NCBI GenBank assembly: GCA_002363955.1
Contig: DEXE01000003.1
Coordinates: forward strand, 472,580-536,579
Source of the DNA: Methylophaga sp. UBA3192
GTDB taxonomy: Bacteria; Pseudomonadota; Gammaproteobacteria; Nitrosococcales; Methylophagaceae
Length of the DNA: 64,000 nucleotides
Direction of reading: 5' to 3'
The position numbers and the translations under genes were made by a program. Under the pieces are notes generated by a model that was not told where the DNA came from, did no database searches, and saw nothing but the letters and a program-made list of their open reading frames with translations. Below are positions 17,387 to 26,131 of this stretch, piece by piece; positions within the stretch are counted from its first letter, which is position 1; each line of letters opens with the position of its first letter.

Positions 17387-18820
17387 ATGGCGTTTGAGGT
17401 TTCGAATATGCTGTTTGCCTTGCCAGAGATGCTGATGCTGGCAATGTGCTGCATCGTGCTCTTGGTGGTGGCATTTACCGGTAACCGTCGAATTATGATG
17501 GTACATGCGTTAAGCCAATTAACGCTGTTGATGACCTTTCTGACCGTTTTCTGGATGATGGGGGACGGTGGTCTGACATTTTCTGAAAGCTATATCAAAG
17601 ATCCGCTAAGCGACTTACTCAAGCTGGCGATCTGTCTGGTAAATATGCTGGTATTAAGCTATTCCTACCGCTATTTGCAGGACCGGAATTTATTACAGGG
17701 TGAGTTTTATGTGCTGGCTCTGTTTGCCACTCTGGGAATGCTGGTCATGGTATCCGCTCATCATTTTCTGACCTTGTATCTGGGATTGGAGCTGATGTCA
17801 CTTTGCCTGTATGCGATGGTGGCGATGCACAGAGATTCTTTTGCCGCCACAGAAGCAGGTATGAAGTACTTTATTCTCGGGGCGTTGGCATCAGGCATGT
17901 TGTTGTATGGCATGTCGATTATCTACGGTGCCACCGGTGAGTTAGGGATAGAGGCTATTGCAGCTGCCTTGACTAATGAAGAACTGAATCAAACCGTATT
18001 GAGTCTGGGCATCGTATTTCTGGTGATCGGAATCGGTTTCAAATTTGGTGCGGTACCGTTTCATATGTGGTTGCCGGATGTCTATCAGGGCGCGCCAACG
18101 GCCATTACCTTATTTGTGGCCAGTGCCCCCAAGATCGCCGCATTTGCCATGCTGATACGCATATTGACTGAAGGGATGGGCGATATGCTCAGTGTGTGGC
18201 GCGATATGCTGATTATGCTGGCGGTATTGTCTATTGTTGTGGGTAACCTGCTGGCAATCGCGCAAACCAATTTGAAGCGCATGTTAGCGTATTCCACTAT
18301 TTCGCATGTCGGCTTTTTACTGTTAGGCGTATTAGCTGGAAGTCAGGCGGGTTATGCCGCAGCCCTGTTCTATACTTTGGTCTATGCGCTGATGACATTA
18401 GGTAGTTTTGGCATGATTCTGCTGCTCAGCCGGGAAGGTTTTGAGGCCGAAGAGATCGATGATTTTAAAGGTCTGGGGCAGCGTCATCCCTGGCATGCAT
18501 TGATGATGCTGTTACTGATGTTTTCCATGGCGGGCATTCCACCTTTGGCCGGTTTTTATGCGAAATTAAGTGTGATTAAATCGGTGGTCGATGTTAACTT
18601 ACTGGCCGTGGCAATAGTTGCAGTCGTGTTGTCGGTGATTGGTGCTTATTATTATTTACGTGTCGTCAAAGTCATGTTTTTTGATAAACCAACACAACAA
18701 CCGCATATTCAAGCGCCAGTCTCAGTGCAATATTTACTGAGTGGAAATGTGTTGGCGGTACTATTTCTCGGATTATTTCCGGGGGCTTTATTTGCGCTTT
18801 GCGCGAGAATATTCAGTTAG
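17387..18820 (+). CDS. nuoN: NADH-quinone oxidoreductase subunit N
   Basis: A 477-residue antiporter-like proton-pumping subunit (ND2 family). It contains L-G-L-E-L-M-S-L-C-L-Y-A-M-V, F-K-F-G-A-V-P-F-H-M-W-L-P-D-V-Y-Q-G-A-P-T and Y-S-T-I-S-H-V-G-F. It closes the canonical nuoA-N order and is followed 9 bp later by the DUF2818 gene. Confidence 0.97.
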   Translation: MAFEVSNMLFALPEMLMLAMCCIVLLVVAFTGNRRIMMVHALSQLTLLMTFLTVFWMMGDGGLTFSESYIKDPLSDLLKLAICLVNMLVLSYSYRYLQDRNLLQGEFYVLALFATLGMLVMVSAHHFLTLYLGLELMSLCLYAMVAMHRDSFAATEAGMKYFILGALASGMLLYGMSIIYGATGELGIEAIAAALTNEELNQTVLSLGIVFLVIGIGFKFGAVPFHMWLPDVYQGAPTAITLFVASAPKIAAFAMLIRILTEGMGDMLSVWRDMLIMLAVLSIVVGNLLAIAQTNLKRMLAYSTISHVGFLLLGVLAGSQAGYAAALFYTLVYALMTLGSFGMILLLSREGFEAEEIDDFKGLGQRHPWHALMMLLLMFSMAGIPPLAGFYAKLSVIKSVVDVNLLAVAIVAVVLSVIGAYYYLRVVKVMFFDKPTQQPHIQAPVSVQYLLSGNVLAVLFLGLFPGALFALCARIFS

Positions 18821-18829
18821 GTTATAAAG

Positions 18830-19135
18830 ATGTCGATTTGGTTAATGCTGTTCATTATGTTTGTACTGGCGAATCTGCCCTGGGTAAATTCACGCCTGTT
18901 TTTATTTATACCGTTAAAAAATGGCAAAAATGCCTGGCTGAGACTGTTTGAAGTAGTGGTGTATTATTTTGTGGCATTATTGGTGGCCATTGCCTTTGAA
19001 CAGCAGTATGCGGGGAATATTTATCCCCAGCAGTGGGAGTTTTTTGTCACCACCCTAAGCTTGTTTCTGGTGTTTGCCACCCCGGGTGTAGTGTATCGGC
19101 ACCAATGGTTACCCTTACAGAAAAAGCTACGATAG
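18830..19135 (+). CDS. DUF2818 family membrane protein
   Basis: A 101-residue protein with three predicted transmembrane helices. It contains A-N-L-P-W-V-N-S-R-L-F near the N-terminus and G-V-V-Y-R-H-Q-W near the C-terminus, matching the DUF2818 family. Such genes are commonly found directly after nuoN in beta- and gammaproteobacteria, as here with a 9-bp gap, so a role in complex I assembly or function is a fair inference but unproven. Confidence 0.85.
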   Translation: MSIWLMLFIMFVLANLPWVNSRLFLFIPLKNGKNAWLRLFEVVVYYFVALLVAIAFEQQYAGNIYPQQWEFFVTTLSLFLVFATPGVVYRHQWLPLQKKLR

Positions 19136-19325
19136 CAATCGCAAAAATGCGCCCGCCGAATGCATTGTAATATTAGCCTGAAACTCTAAAGACCGCTATC
19201 AGGGCGCTTACAGGCCCTAACGTTAATTCAGGATGCATCCCGAAGGATAGTAGTTTAGAATTTGCGGGTTTAACTCCCTGATGATGTAAACAACATCAGT
19301 TATTCACACAATAGAGACAGGATTT
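19136..19325 (+). promoter_or_regulatory. Region between nuo operon and fusA2 with short inverted repeats
   Basis: This 190-bp gap should contain the end of the nuo transcript and the promoter of the EF-G gene. It holds AGGGC/GCCCT (around 19200-19219) and a palindrome CTGATG/CATCAG (around 19279-19300). Neither has a T tract, so they look like operator or leader structures rather than terminators. A run of A and G before 19326 supplies the ribosome binding site AGAGACAGG. Confidence 0.3.
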
Positions 19326-21419
19326 ATGGCTTCCGATTTATCCAAATACAGAAATATTGGTATTTTCGCCCACGTTGATGCGGGCAAAACCACCACAACC
19401 GAACGTATCCTTAAACTGACCGGCAAAATCCATAAGTCTGGTGAAGTACATGATGGTGAATCCACCATGGACTTTATGGATCAGGAAGCCGAACGCGGTA
19501 TTACTATCCAGTCAGCGGCGACAACCTGTGAATGGAAAGGCCACCGGCTGAACGTTATCGATACCCCGGGTCACGTTGACTTCACTATCGAAGTTTATCG
19601 TTCACTGAAAGTGCTTGACGGCGGTATCGGTGTTTTCTGTGGTAGTGGTGGTGTTGAACCACAATCCGAAACCAACTGGCGTTATGCGAATGACTCAGAA
19701 GTTTCGCGTCTTATCTATGTCAACAAATTAGACCGCATTGGTGCTGACTTCTACCGTGTTGTTAAACAGGTTGAGACGGTATTGGCGGCAACTCCACTGG
19801 TCATGGTTCTGCCAATCGGTATTGAAGATGAGTTTACCGGTGTTGTTGATCTGCTGACCCGCAAAGCGTGGATCTGGAAAGATGATAAGAGCGCTGAAGA
19901 TTACACCATCGAAGAGCCACCAGCAGATATGGCTGATGCTATTGAAGAATGGCGTGAAAAACTGATCGAAACCGCTGTTGAGCAAGATGACGATCTGATG
20001 GAAAAATATCTGGAAGGTGAAGAGCCTTCTGTTGAAGATCTGAAAAGATGTATCCGTAAAGGTACATTACAACTGGACTTCTTCCCGACTTACTGCGGTA
20101 GCTCATTCAAAAATAAGGGTATGCAGTTAGTTCTGGATGCCGTTGTTGATTACCTGCCAGACCCAACGGAAGTTGATCCTCAACCAGAAGTTGACCTGGA
20201 AGGTAACGAAACCGGTAAACACGCTATCGTTGATATCAAAGGCCCGTTACGCGCCTTGGCATTCAAAATCATGGATGACCGTTTCGGTGCTTTGACTTTC
20301 GTTCGTGTCTATTCTGGCGAGCTGAAAAAAGGCGACACCATCCTCAATACTTTCACCGGAAAAACAGAGCGTGTAGGTCGTATGGTGGAAATGCATGCCA
20401 ATGACCGTAACGAACTGGATTACGCTCATGCCGGTGATATCATCGCCATCGTGGGTATGAAAGACGTACAAACTGGTCACACCTTATGTGACCCGAAAAA
20501 TCCGGCCACATTGGAACCAATGGTATTCCCGGATCCTGTTATCTCAATCGCGATTGCGCCTAAAGATAAAGCCGCCGCTGAAAAACTCGGTGTTGCACTG
20601 GGTAAAATGATTAAAGAAGATCCTTCATTTCGTGTTGAAACCGACGACGATAGCGGTGAAACCATTATGAAAGGTATGGGTGAATTACATTTGGATATCA
20701 AAGTTGATATTCTGAAACGTACCCATAACGTTGATGTAATTGTTGGTGAGCCGCAGGTTGCTTACCGTGAAACGATTACGCAAAAAATCGAAGACAGTTA
20801 CACCCACAAGAAACAATCGGGTGGTTCTGGTCAATTCGGTCGTATTGACTACATCATTGAACCAGGTGAACCAGGCAGCGGTTTCAACTTTGAATCAACC
20901 GTAACCGGTGGTAGTGTTCCTCGTGAATACTGGCCAGCAGTTGAAGCTGGCTTTAAGAAAATGATGGGCCGTGGTGTGTTGGCTGGCTTCCCATTACTTG
21001 ATGTTAAAATTAACCTGTTCGATGGTGCATTCCATGCTGTGGATTCATCAGCAATGGCCTTTGAAATTGCTGCGATGGGCGCTTTCCGTCAAACGATTCC
21101 AAAAGCGGGTCCACAATTGCTGGAACCTATCATGAAAGTAGACGTGTTCTGCCCGGATGATAACGTCGGTGATGTTATCGGTGACTTGAACCGTCGTCGT
21201 GGCATGATCAAATCGCAGGACGCGGGCGCTACTGGCGTACGTATCAAAGCTGAAGTGCCACTGAGTGAAATGTTCGGTTACATCGGCACTCTGCGTACTA
21301 TGACTTCTGGTCGTGGTCAGTTCTCTATGGAGTTCCTGCACTACCTGCCATGCCCACGTAACGTGGCAGAAGAAGTTATTAAAGAAGTTAAAGAGCGTGA
21401 AGCTGCTGCGAAAAAATAA
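19326..21419 (+). CDS. fusA: Elongation factor G, fusA2 type
   Basis: A 697-residue translational GTPase that catalyses ribosomal translocation or, in some paralogs, recycling. The G domain has A-H-V-D-A-G-K-T (15-22), R-G-I-T (57-60), D-T-P-G-H (79-83) and N-K-L-D (133-136); the EF-G domains II to V follow at normal length. The segment after the G3 motif reads F-C-G-S-G-G-V-E-P-Q-S-E-T, where canonical FusA1 has A-V-G-G. This is typical of the second EF-G of gammaproteobacteria (for example PA2071 of Pseudomonas aeruginosa). It is not beside rpsL, rpsG or tuf, which supports a paralog. Codons are strongly biased to GGT, CGT and GTT, suggesting high expression. It is a single-gene unit with its own terminator. 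Confidence 0.93.
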   Translation: MASDLSKYRNIGIFAHVDAGKTTTTERILKLTGKIHKSGEVHDGESTMDFMDQEAERGITIQSAATTCEWKGHRLNVIDTPGHVDFTIEVYRSLKVLDGGIGVFCGSGGVEPQSETNWRYANDSEVSRLIYVNKLDRIGADFYRVVKQVETVLAATPLVMVLPIGIEDEFTGVVDLLTRKAWIWKDDKSAEDYTIEEPPADMADAIEEWREKLIETAVEQDDDLMEKYLEGEEPSVEDLKRCIRKGTLQLDFFPTYCGSSFKNKGMQLVLDAVVDYLPDPTEVDPQPEVDLEGNETGKHAIVDIKGPLRALAFKIMDDRFGALTFVRVYSGELKKGDTILNTFTGKTERVGRMVEMHANDRNELDYAHAGDIIAIVGMKDVQTGHTLCDPKNPATLEPMVFPDPVISIAIAPKDKAAAEKLGVALGKMIKEDPSFRVETDDDSGETIMKGMGELHLDIKVDILKRTHNVDVIVGEPQVAYRETITQKIEDSYTHKKQSGGSGQFGRIDYIIEPGEPGSGFNFESTVTGGSVPREYWPAVEAGFKKMMGRGVLAGFPLLDVKINLFDGAFHAVDSSAMAFEIAAMGAFRQTIPKAGPQLLEPIMKVDVFCPDDNVGDVIGDLNRRRGMIKSQDAGATGVRIKAEVPLSEMFGYIGTLRTMTSGRGQFSMEFLHYLPCPRNVAEEVIKEVKEREAAAKK

Positions 21420-21444
21420 GCAGTTTGCTAAAAGTTCGATTGAG

Positions 21445-21472
21445 AAAGGGGCGTTTATCGCCCCTTTTTTTT
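21445..21472 (+). terminator. Rho-independent terminator of the EF-G gene
   Basis: A stem AAAGGGGCG (21445-21453) with a TTTAT loop pairs with CGCCCCTTT and runs directly into a tract of eight T, 26 bp after the EF-G stop codon. Confidence 0.92.
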
Positions 21473-21562
21473 GGCCAGAATTTGACCTTAACTCAGGTTA
21501 GCCCTGACTTGAAATAAGTAGGCTATGCTGAGGTTTACTAATAGTGGTCAAGGCTGAAAAAA

Positions 21563-22774
21563 ATGGATCTGAAAAGCGGTTATCCCTTCTGGGCGATTAA
21601 AAATGGATTAATGCGAACCTTTCCGGCACTGGACCATAATATTGTGTGTGATGTGGCCATTATCGGAGGGGGGATTACCGGCGCATTGATTGCTGATGAT
21701 CTCAGCTCAAATGGTTATGCAGTGGCGATTATCGAACAGCGTGATATCGGCTGGGGCAGCACCGCTGCCAGTACGGCATTACTGCAATATGAAATAGATA
21801 CCCATCTGACCGAGCTTGCCGCTTTATATGGCGAGGTTGATGCATTAAAAGCCTATCGGGCTTGTGCAGAGGCTATTACCGATCTGCAAACACTTGCTGA
21901 AACAGTCGGTGATGTTGATTTTGAAATGCAGGACAGTCTGTATTACGCCAGTCGCCGTCGTGATAAACAACCGCTCAAAGATGAATTTTTGTTACGACAA
22001 AAACATGGATTTGATGTTGAATGGTTGGAACCTGATGGCATTAAAAAACAATATGGTTTTAAATCTTCTGGCGCCATACTTAGTAAAAAAGCCGCTCGAA
22101 TTGATCCTTATCGCTTAACCCATAAATTGCTCGACAGAATGCAAAGCAGTGGACATCACGTCTATGATCGGACGGAAATAAAAAATTTGAAGCCTTCTGC
22201 TGAGCAAGTTGAGTTAACGACTACATCGGGATTTAAGATTAGCTGCCAGTCTGTGGTGATGGCAACCGGTTACTCCAGCCAAAAATGGTTAAAACAAAAG
22301 GTAGCTTCAAATCGTAGCAGCTATGCTTTTATTACCGATCCGATAGATCCTGAGTTATTGGGCGAATTAAATAGAACCATGATGTGGGAATCCGCCAGGC
22401 CTTATCTTTATATGCGAACGACCGGCGATGGTCGTTTGCTGGTCGGTGGGGAAGACGATGATATCGATATTTCAGCAAAACGGGATAAACGGGTTGATAA
22501 AAAAGCCCGGACGCTGGCTAACAAAGTCGAAAAGTTGTTCCCCAAACTACCCATGAATCCAACATTTTCCTGGGCCGGCACCTTCGCTGAAACCGAAGAT
22601 GGTTTGCCGTTTTTTGGTCCGCATAAGCAATATGGCGAGCGAGTTCAGTTTGCCATGGCCTATGGTGGTAACGGTATTACCTACAGCATGATTGGTGCTG
22701 GCTTGTTAAGAGCCAATATCGAACAGCGTGAGCATCCGCTGGCTGAGCTGTTCTCTTTTTCCAGATTAGATTAA
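21563..22774 (+). CDS. FAD-dependent amino acid oxidase-like protein (DAO family)
   Basis: A 403-residue flavoprotein of the glycine/D-amino acid oxidase (DAO, DadA-like) superfamily. The Rossmann motif V-A-I-I-G-G-G-I-T-G lies at 31-40, the typical A-A-S-T-A-L-L-Q segment follows, and the C-terminus has G-G-N-G-I-T-Y-S-M-I-G-A, which binds the FAD pyrophosphate. The substrate is unknown; no pathway partner sits nearby. The start ATG at 21563 has only a weak ribosome binding site. Its last 9 bp overlap the convergent chrA gene. Confidence 0.8.
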   Translation: MDLKSGYPFWAIKNGLMRTFPALDHNIVCDVAIIGGGITGALIADDLSSNGYAVAIIEQRDIGWGSTAASTALLQYEIDTHLTELAALYGEVDALKAYRACAEAITDLQTLAETVGDVDFEMQDSLYYASRRRDKQPLKDEFLLRQKHGFDVEWLEPDGIKKQYGFKSSGAILSKKAARIDPYRLTHKLLDRMQSSGHHVYDRTEIKNLKPSAEQVELTTTSGFKISCQSVVMATGYSSQKWLKQKVASNRSSYAFITDPIDPELLGELNRTMMWESARPYLYMRTTGDGRLLVGGEDDDIDISAKRDKRVDKKARTLANKVEKLFPKLPMNPTFSWAGTFAETEDGLPFFGPHKQYGERVQFAMAYGGNGITYSMIGAGLLRANIEQREHPLAELFSFSRLD

Positions 22775-23959
22775 TGCAACAGCAACTGAGGCTGCGACAC
22801 AGAACAGCACCGTCCATAAAGCGGAGCGTTTCAGCACAAAAATAATCAGAAAACCACCAAGTGCAATCAGTAAATCCAGCCAGTGATTCACACCTTCGGT
22901 AAAAATAGGATCGTATAAAGCCGCGGCTAACAAGCCCACTACTGCCGCGTTGATTCCAGCTACTACCGCACCGGCGTTTGGCAGATGAGCAAGTTGTTGC
23001 CACAGGGGTAACATCGCCAGCAGTAATAAAAATCCCGGGACAAAAATAGCGAGAGTAGCGAGCAGGGCATTCCAGCCCGGGGGCAATTGTGAAGGAATTT
23101 CAGCACCGAGATAAGTTGCCAGCGTGAACATTGGGCCTGGAACGGCCTGAGCAGCACCATAACCGGTTAAAAACTGATCGGTAGTGAGCCAGCCAGTGGC
23201 AACCGTCTGCTGTTCAAGCAGCGGCAGCACAACATGGCCGCCACCAAATACCAATGCACCGGCCTGATAGAAGCCGGCCAGCATATTAGTGGTATTAAGC
23301 TGACTGCCTGCAAACAGACTGAGAATAAGCAATAGCAGAAACAGGCTGAACAATAGCCAGGCAGTTTGTTTGCCGTAATTAACCGGAAATTTAAAATCTG
23401 CTGACAATTGTTGCTGACGACATAAAAACCAGCCGGCGAGACCACCCAAGATAATCACTGCGATTTGCATAATCGCTAATTTGAACAGCAGCAAGAGGGC
23501 TAAAGCCAATAAGGCAATCAGAATGCGTTGCCAGTCTGGAGTCAATTTCTGAGCCATGCTGATAACCGCATGCGCTACTACGGCAACGGCTACCAGTTTT
23601 AATCCATTAATAATGGCTATACCGATCGCATTATCCAGCTGGTGGGCAATGGCAGCAAAAGCAAACAACAGCAATGCAGAAGGTAGGGTAAATGCAATGA
23701 ATGCCGCAATGGCGCCAGGCCAGCCGGCACGAAATAAACCAATGGAAAAGCCCATCTGGCTGCTGGCCGGGCCGGGCAGAAACTGTGTCACAGCAAGTAA
23801 CTGAGAAAACTGTTGTTCAGAAAGCCATTGGCGTTTGCTGATAAATTCAGTTCGGTAATAACCAATATGAGCAATGGGGCCACCAAATGCCGTTACACCA
23901 AGTTTGAGAAAGGCCAGAAACACGTCCACTACGTTCTGCAGATTGTTTGTTGCCTTCAC
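22766..23959 (-). CDS. chrA: ChrA family chromate/anion transporter
   Basis: A 397-residue inner-membrane protein of the CHR family, long form with two homologous halves. The N-half has F-G-G-P-I-A-H-I-G-Y-Y and F-L-P-G-P-A-S-S-Q-M; the C-half has V-F-G-G-G-H-V-V-L-P-L-L and A-V-P-G-P-M-F-T-L-A-T-Y-L-G, the hallmark motifs. Members export chromate in some bacteria, but the normal substrate is often unclear, and no chrB regulator is present here. It converges on and overlaps the oxidoreductase gene by 9 bp. Confidence 0.9.
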   Translation of the reverse strand: MKATNNLQNVVDVFLAFLKLGVTAFGGPIAHIGYYRTEFISKRQWLSEQQFSQLLAVTQFLPGPASSQMGFSIGLFRAGWPGAIAAFIAFTLPSALLLFAFAAIAHQLDNAIGIAIINGLKLVAVAVVAHAVISMAQKLTPDWQRILIALLALALLLLFKLAIMQIAVIILGGLAGWFLCRQQQLSADFKFPVNYGKQTAWLLFSLFLLLLILSLFAGSQLNTTNMLAGFYQAGALVFGGGHVVLPLLEQQTVATGWLTTDQFLTGYGAAQAVPGPMFTLATYLGAEIPSQLPPGWNALLATLAIFVPGFLLLLAMLPLWQQLAHLPNAGAVVAGINAAVVGLLAAALYDPIFTEGVNHWLDLLIALGGFLIIFVLKRSALWTVLFCVAASVAVALI

Positions 23960-23974
23960 AGTTATTTCCTCTGG

Positions 23975-24943
23975 TTAATCGGTATGACTGGCCGCATCGA
24001 TTCGTAACAGTTCCAGTAATCGTTGCATATCATCGGGTAAGGGAATCTGCCAGCTCACGGCTTCACCCGTAGTGGGATGATCAAAACCTAATAAACCGGC
24101 ATGCAAAGCCTGGCGACGCGTATTCTGCAAAGCGGCCAGGCAGCTATCCGTCATACCTTTTGGTGTTTTAAACCGGCCACCATATAAAGGATCACCTAAT
24201 AACGGATGTCGAATATGCGCCATATGCACTCGGATTTGGTGCGTGCGCCCGGTTTCCAGTTTGCAACGAAGATGGGTATGCGCCCGAAAACGCTCTTCAA
24301 TCCGGTAGTGTGTCACGGCAGGTTTACCGTTCTGTGACACCGCCATTCGTTTTCGATCAATGTGATGTCGACCAATCGGTGCATCAACCGTTCCGCCTGC
24401 GGTAAACACACCACAGGCAATGGCCTGATATTCACGTACCACAGTACGTTCCTGTAATTGACTGATTAATGAATGATGCGCCTGCAAACTTTTGGCGACC
24501 ATCAATAAGCCAGTGGTGTCCTTATCAATACGATGCACAATACCGGCACGTGGAATATGCGTCAGTTGTGGCGCATGCGCCAACAGCGCATTGACCATGG
24601 TGCCGTTCTGATTTCCTGCACCGGGATGCACCACCATGCCAGCCGCTTTATTGATGATTAACACATCGTCATCTTCATAAATAATATCCAGGGCGATGGA
24701 TTCGGCCTGCCAGTTATCATCATGGATGATTTGCTGTGCGGCAATTTCAATCTGATCCCCGGTTCGTACCGCATCTTTTGGCCGACATGTTTGCTGATTC
24801 AGTAATACATCGCCAGCTTTAATCCATTTGGTCAGCTGGCCACGGGAGTATTCTGAGAACAGCTGTGCCAGAGCCTGATCAACACGCAGGCCAGTTAATG
24901 ACTCGGGAATAGTGGCATCTAGTTTAATAATTTCAGTCATCAA
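23975..24943 (-). CDS. rluD: 23S rRNA pseudouridine synthase RluD
   Basis: A 322-residue RluA-family enzyme that makes pseudouridines in helix 69 of 23S rRNA. It has an N-terminal S4 RNA-binding domain (about 19-80) and the catalytic motif H-R-I-D-K-D-T-T-G-L-L with the essential Asp. The motif G-R-T-H-Q-I-R-V-H is also present, and the length fits RluD better than RluC. Two ATG codons stand in tandem at the start. It is divergent from the small cytochrome c gene. Confidence 0.9.
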   Translation of the reverse strand: MMTEIIKLDATIPESLTGLRVDQALAQLFSEYSRGQLTKWIKAGDVLLNQQTCRPKDAVRTGDQIEIAAQQIIHDDNWQAESIALDIIYEDDDVLIINKAAGMVVHPGAGNQNGTMVNALLAHAPQLTHIPRAGIVHRIDKDTTGLLMVAKSLQAHHSLISQLQERTVVREYQAIACGVFTAGGTVDAPIGRHHIDRKRMAVSQNGKPAVTHYRIEERFRAHTHLRCKLETGRTHQIRVHMAHIRHPLLGDPLYGGRFKTPKGMTDSCLAALQNTRRQALHAGLLGFDHPTTGEAVSWQIPLPDDMQRLLELLRIDAASHTD

Positions 24944-24947
24944 TGGC

Positions 24948-24976
24948 TTTGCATAAAATAGGGAGGGTATTATAAC
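24948..24976 (+). promoter_or_regulatory. Possible sigma70 promoter for the small cytochrome c gene
   Basis: A -35-like TTTGCA at 24948-24953 and a -10-like TATAAC at 24971-24976 are separated by exactly 17 bp, in the gap between divergent rluD and the cytochrome gene. Confidence 0.4.
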
Positions 24977-25017
24977 GTAGCTGGAATCATCGCCGTGAAA
25001 CGGGCGAAAGGGAAATT

Positions 25018-25302
25018 ATGAAACGATCACTGAGCTGCCTTATTTTACTGCTGGCTTCAACCACGGTTTACGCAGAACCGAATATGGCATTAATGGCATC
25101 ATCCTGCGCAGGTTGTCATGGAACTGATGGACACAGCAAAGGTGATATGCCAAAGCTGGCTGGCTTAGCGCCGGAGTACTTTATTGAGCAGATGCAGGAT
25201 TTTATCAGTGGAGAGAGAGAATCCAGCGTTATGCGGCATCATGCCGGGGCTTACAGCGAAACTGAAATTCGTTTACTGGCAAAGTATTTTTCGGAACAAT
25301 AA
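25018..25302 (+). CDS. Small periplasmic c-type cytochrome, FccA-like
   Basis: A 94-residue protein with a Sec signal peptide (cleavage likely after A19) and one haem-binding site C30-A-G-C33-H34. M71 in S-S-V-M is the likely sixth iron ligand. The pattern C-A-G-C-H-G-T-D-G, L-A-G-L-A-P-E-Y-F-I-E-Q-M-Q-D-F and S-G-E-R-x-S-S-V-M resembles the cytochrome subunit of flavocytochrome c sulfide dehydrogenase and half of cytochrome c4. The flavoprotein partner FccB is encoded at 46217, far away, so pairing is an inference. An excellent ribosome binding site (AAAGGGAAATT) precedes the ATG. It ends 7 bp from convergent mutM. Confidence 0.8.
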   Translation: MKRSLSCLILLLASTTVYAEPNMALMASSCAGCHGTDGHSKGDMPKLAGLAPEYFIEQMQDFISGERESSVMRHHAGAYSETEIRLLAKYFSEQ

Positions 25303-25309
25303 TCTAGAT

Positions 25310-26128
25310 TTACCGTTTTTGGCATTGTGGGCAAAAATAGGTGGCTCGTTGTGACTGGCGAATCAGCTCAATCGGATGACCACATTGTTTACAGCCCATG
25401 TTCTGCCGCGCATATACCCATAATTCCTGCGCAAAATAACCTGGTTTGCCTTCACTGTCTCGAAAATCCCGTAAGGTTGTGCCGCCGGCGGCAATGGCTT
25501 TTTGCAGGGTCAGTTTAACGGCATCAACCAGTTTTTCAGCCTGTGATTTTTTTAATTTTGCTGCCATTAATTGTGGATGAATACCGGAAAGAAACAGCGA
25601 TTCACTGGCATAGATATTTCCTACACCGACTACGATTTCGGCATTCATAATAAAGGTTTTGATGCTGACCTGACGTTTACGGCTGCGTTGTAAGAGATAT
25701 TCAGCATCAAATGCATCCTCCAGAGGTTCCGGTCCTAAATGGTTTAACAGTGGATGTTGCATGGGCGGTTCACTGGTCCACAATACCGCGCCAAAACGGC
25801 GAGGATCGGTAAAGCGCAGAATAATGCCGTCGGCAAATACGATATCCACATGATCATGTTTTTCGGGTGGTTGGAAAACCGTCAAAATACGTAAGCGACC
25901 GGACATGCCCAGATGAATGAATAAAGTGCCAGTGGCCGTCGTGAACAGTAAATATTTGGCACGGCGGCTGACTGACTGAATAACCTGACCGGAAATTTTT
26001 TCATCGAGGTTATCCGTGATGGGCCAGCGCAGACGTGAGTCTCTGATGACTACCCGTTCTACAGTGTTATTTTCAACGTAAGGTGTAATACCACTGCGGG
26101 TGGTTTCAACTTCAGGTAATTCGGGCAT
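25310..26128 (-). CDS. mutM: Formamidopyrimidine-DNA glycosylase
   Basis: A 272-residue base-excision repair enzyme that removes 8-oxoguanine and nicks the abasic site. The N-terminus M-P-E-L-P-E-V-E-T supplies the catalytic P2 and E3. The helix-two-turn-helix is followed by G-G-T-T-L-R-D-F and the zinc finger C-K-Q-C-x15-C-P-Q-C at the C-terminus. Full length. The gene stands 3 bp downstream of the ABC cluster genes and may share their transcript. Confidence 0.96.
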   Translation of the reverse strand: MPELPEVETTRSGITPYVENNTVERVVIRDSRLRWPITDNLDEKISGQVIQSVSRRAKYLLFTTATGTLFIHLGMSGRLRILTVFQPPEKHDHVDIVFADGIILRFTDPRRFGAVLWTSEPPMQHPLLNHLGPEPLEDAFDAEYLLQRSRKRQVSIKTFIMNAEIVVGVGNIYASESLFLSGIHPQLMAAKLKKSQAEKLVDAVKLTLQKAIAAGGTTLRDFRDSEGKPGYFAQELWVYARQNMGCKQCGHPIELIRQSQRATYFCPQCQKR

Positions 26129-26131
26129 ATA

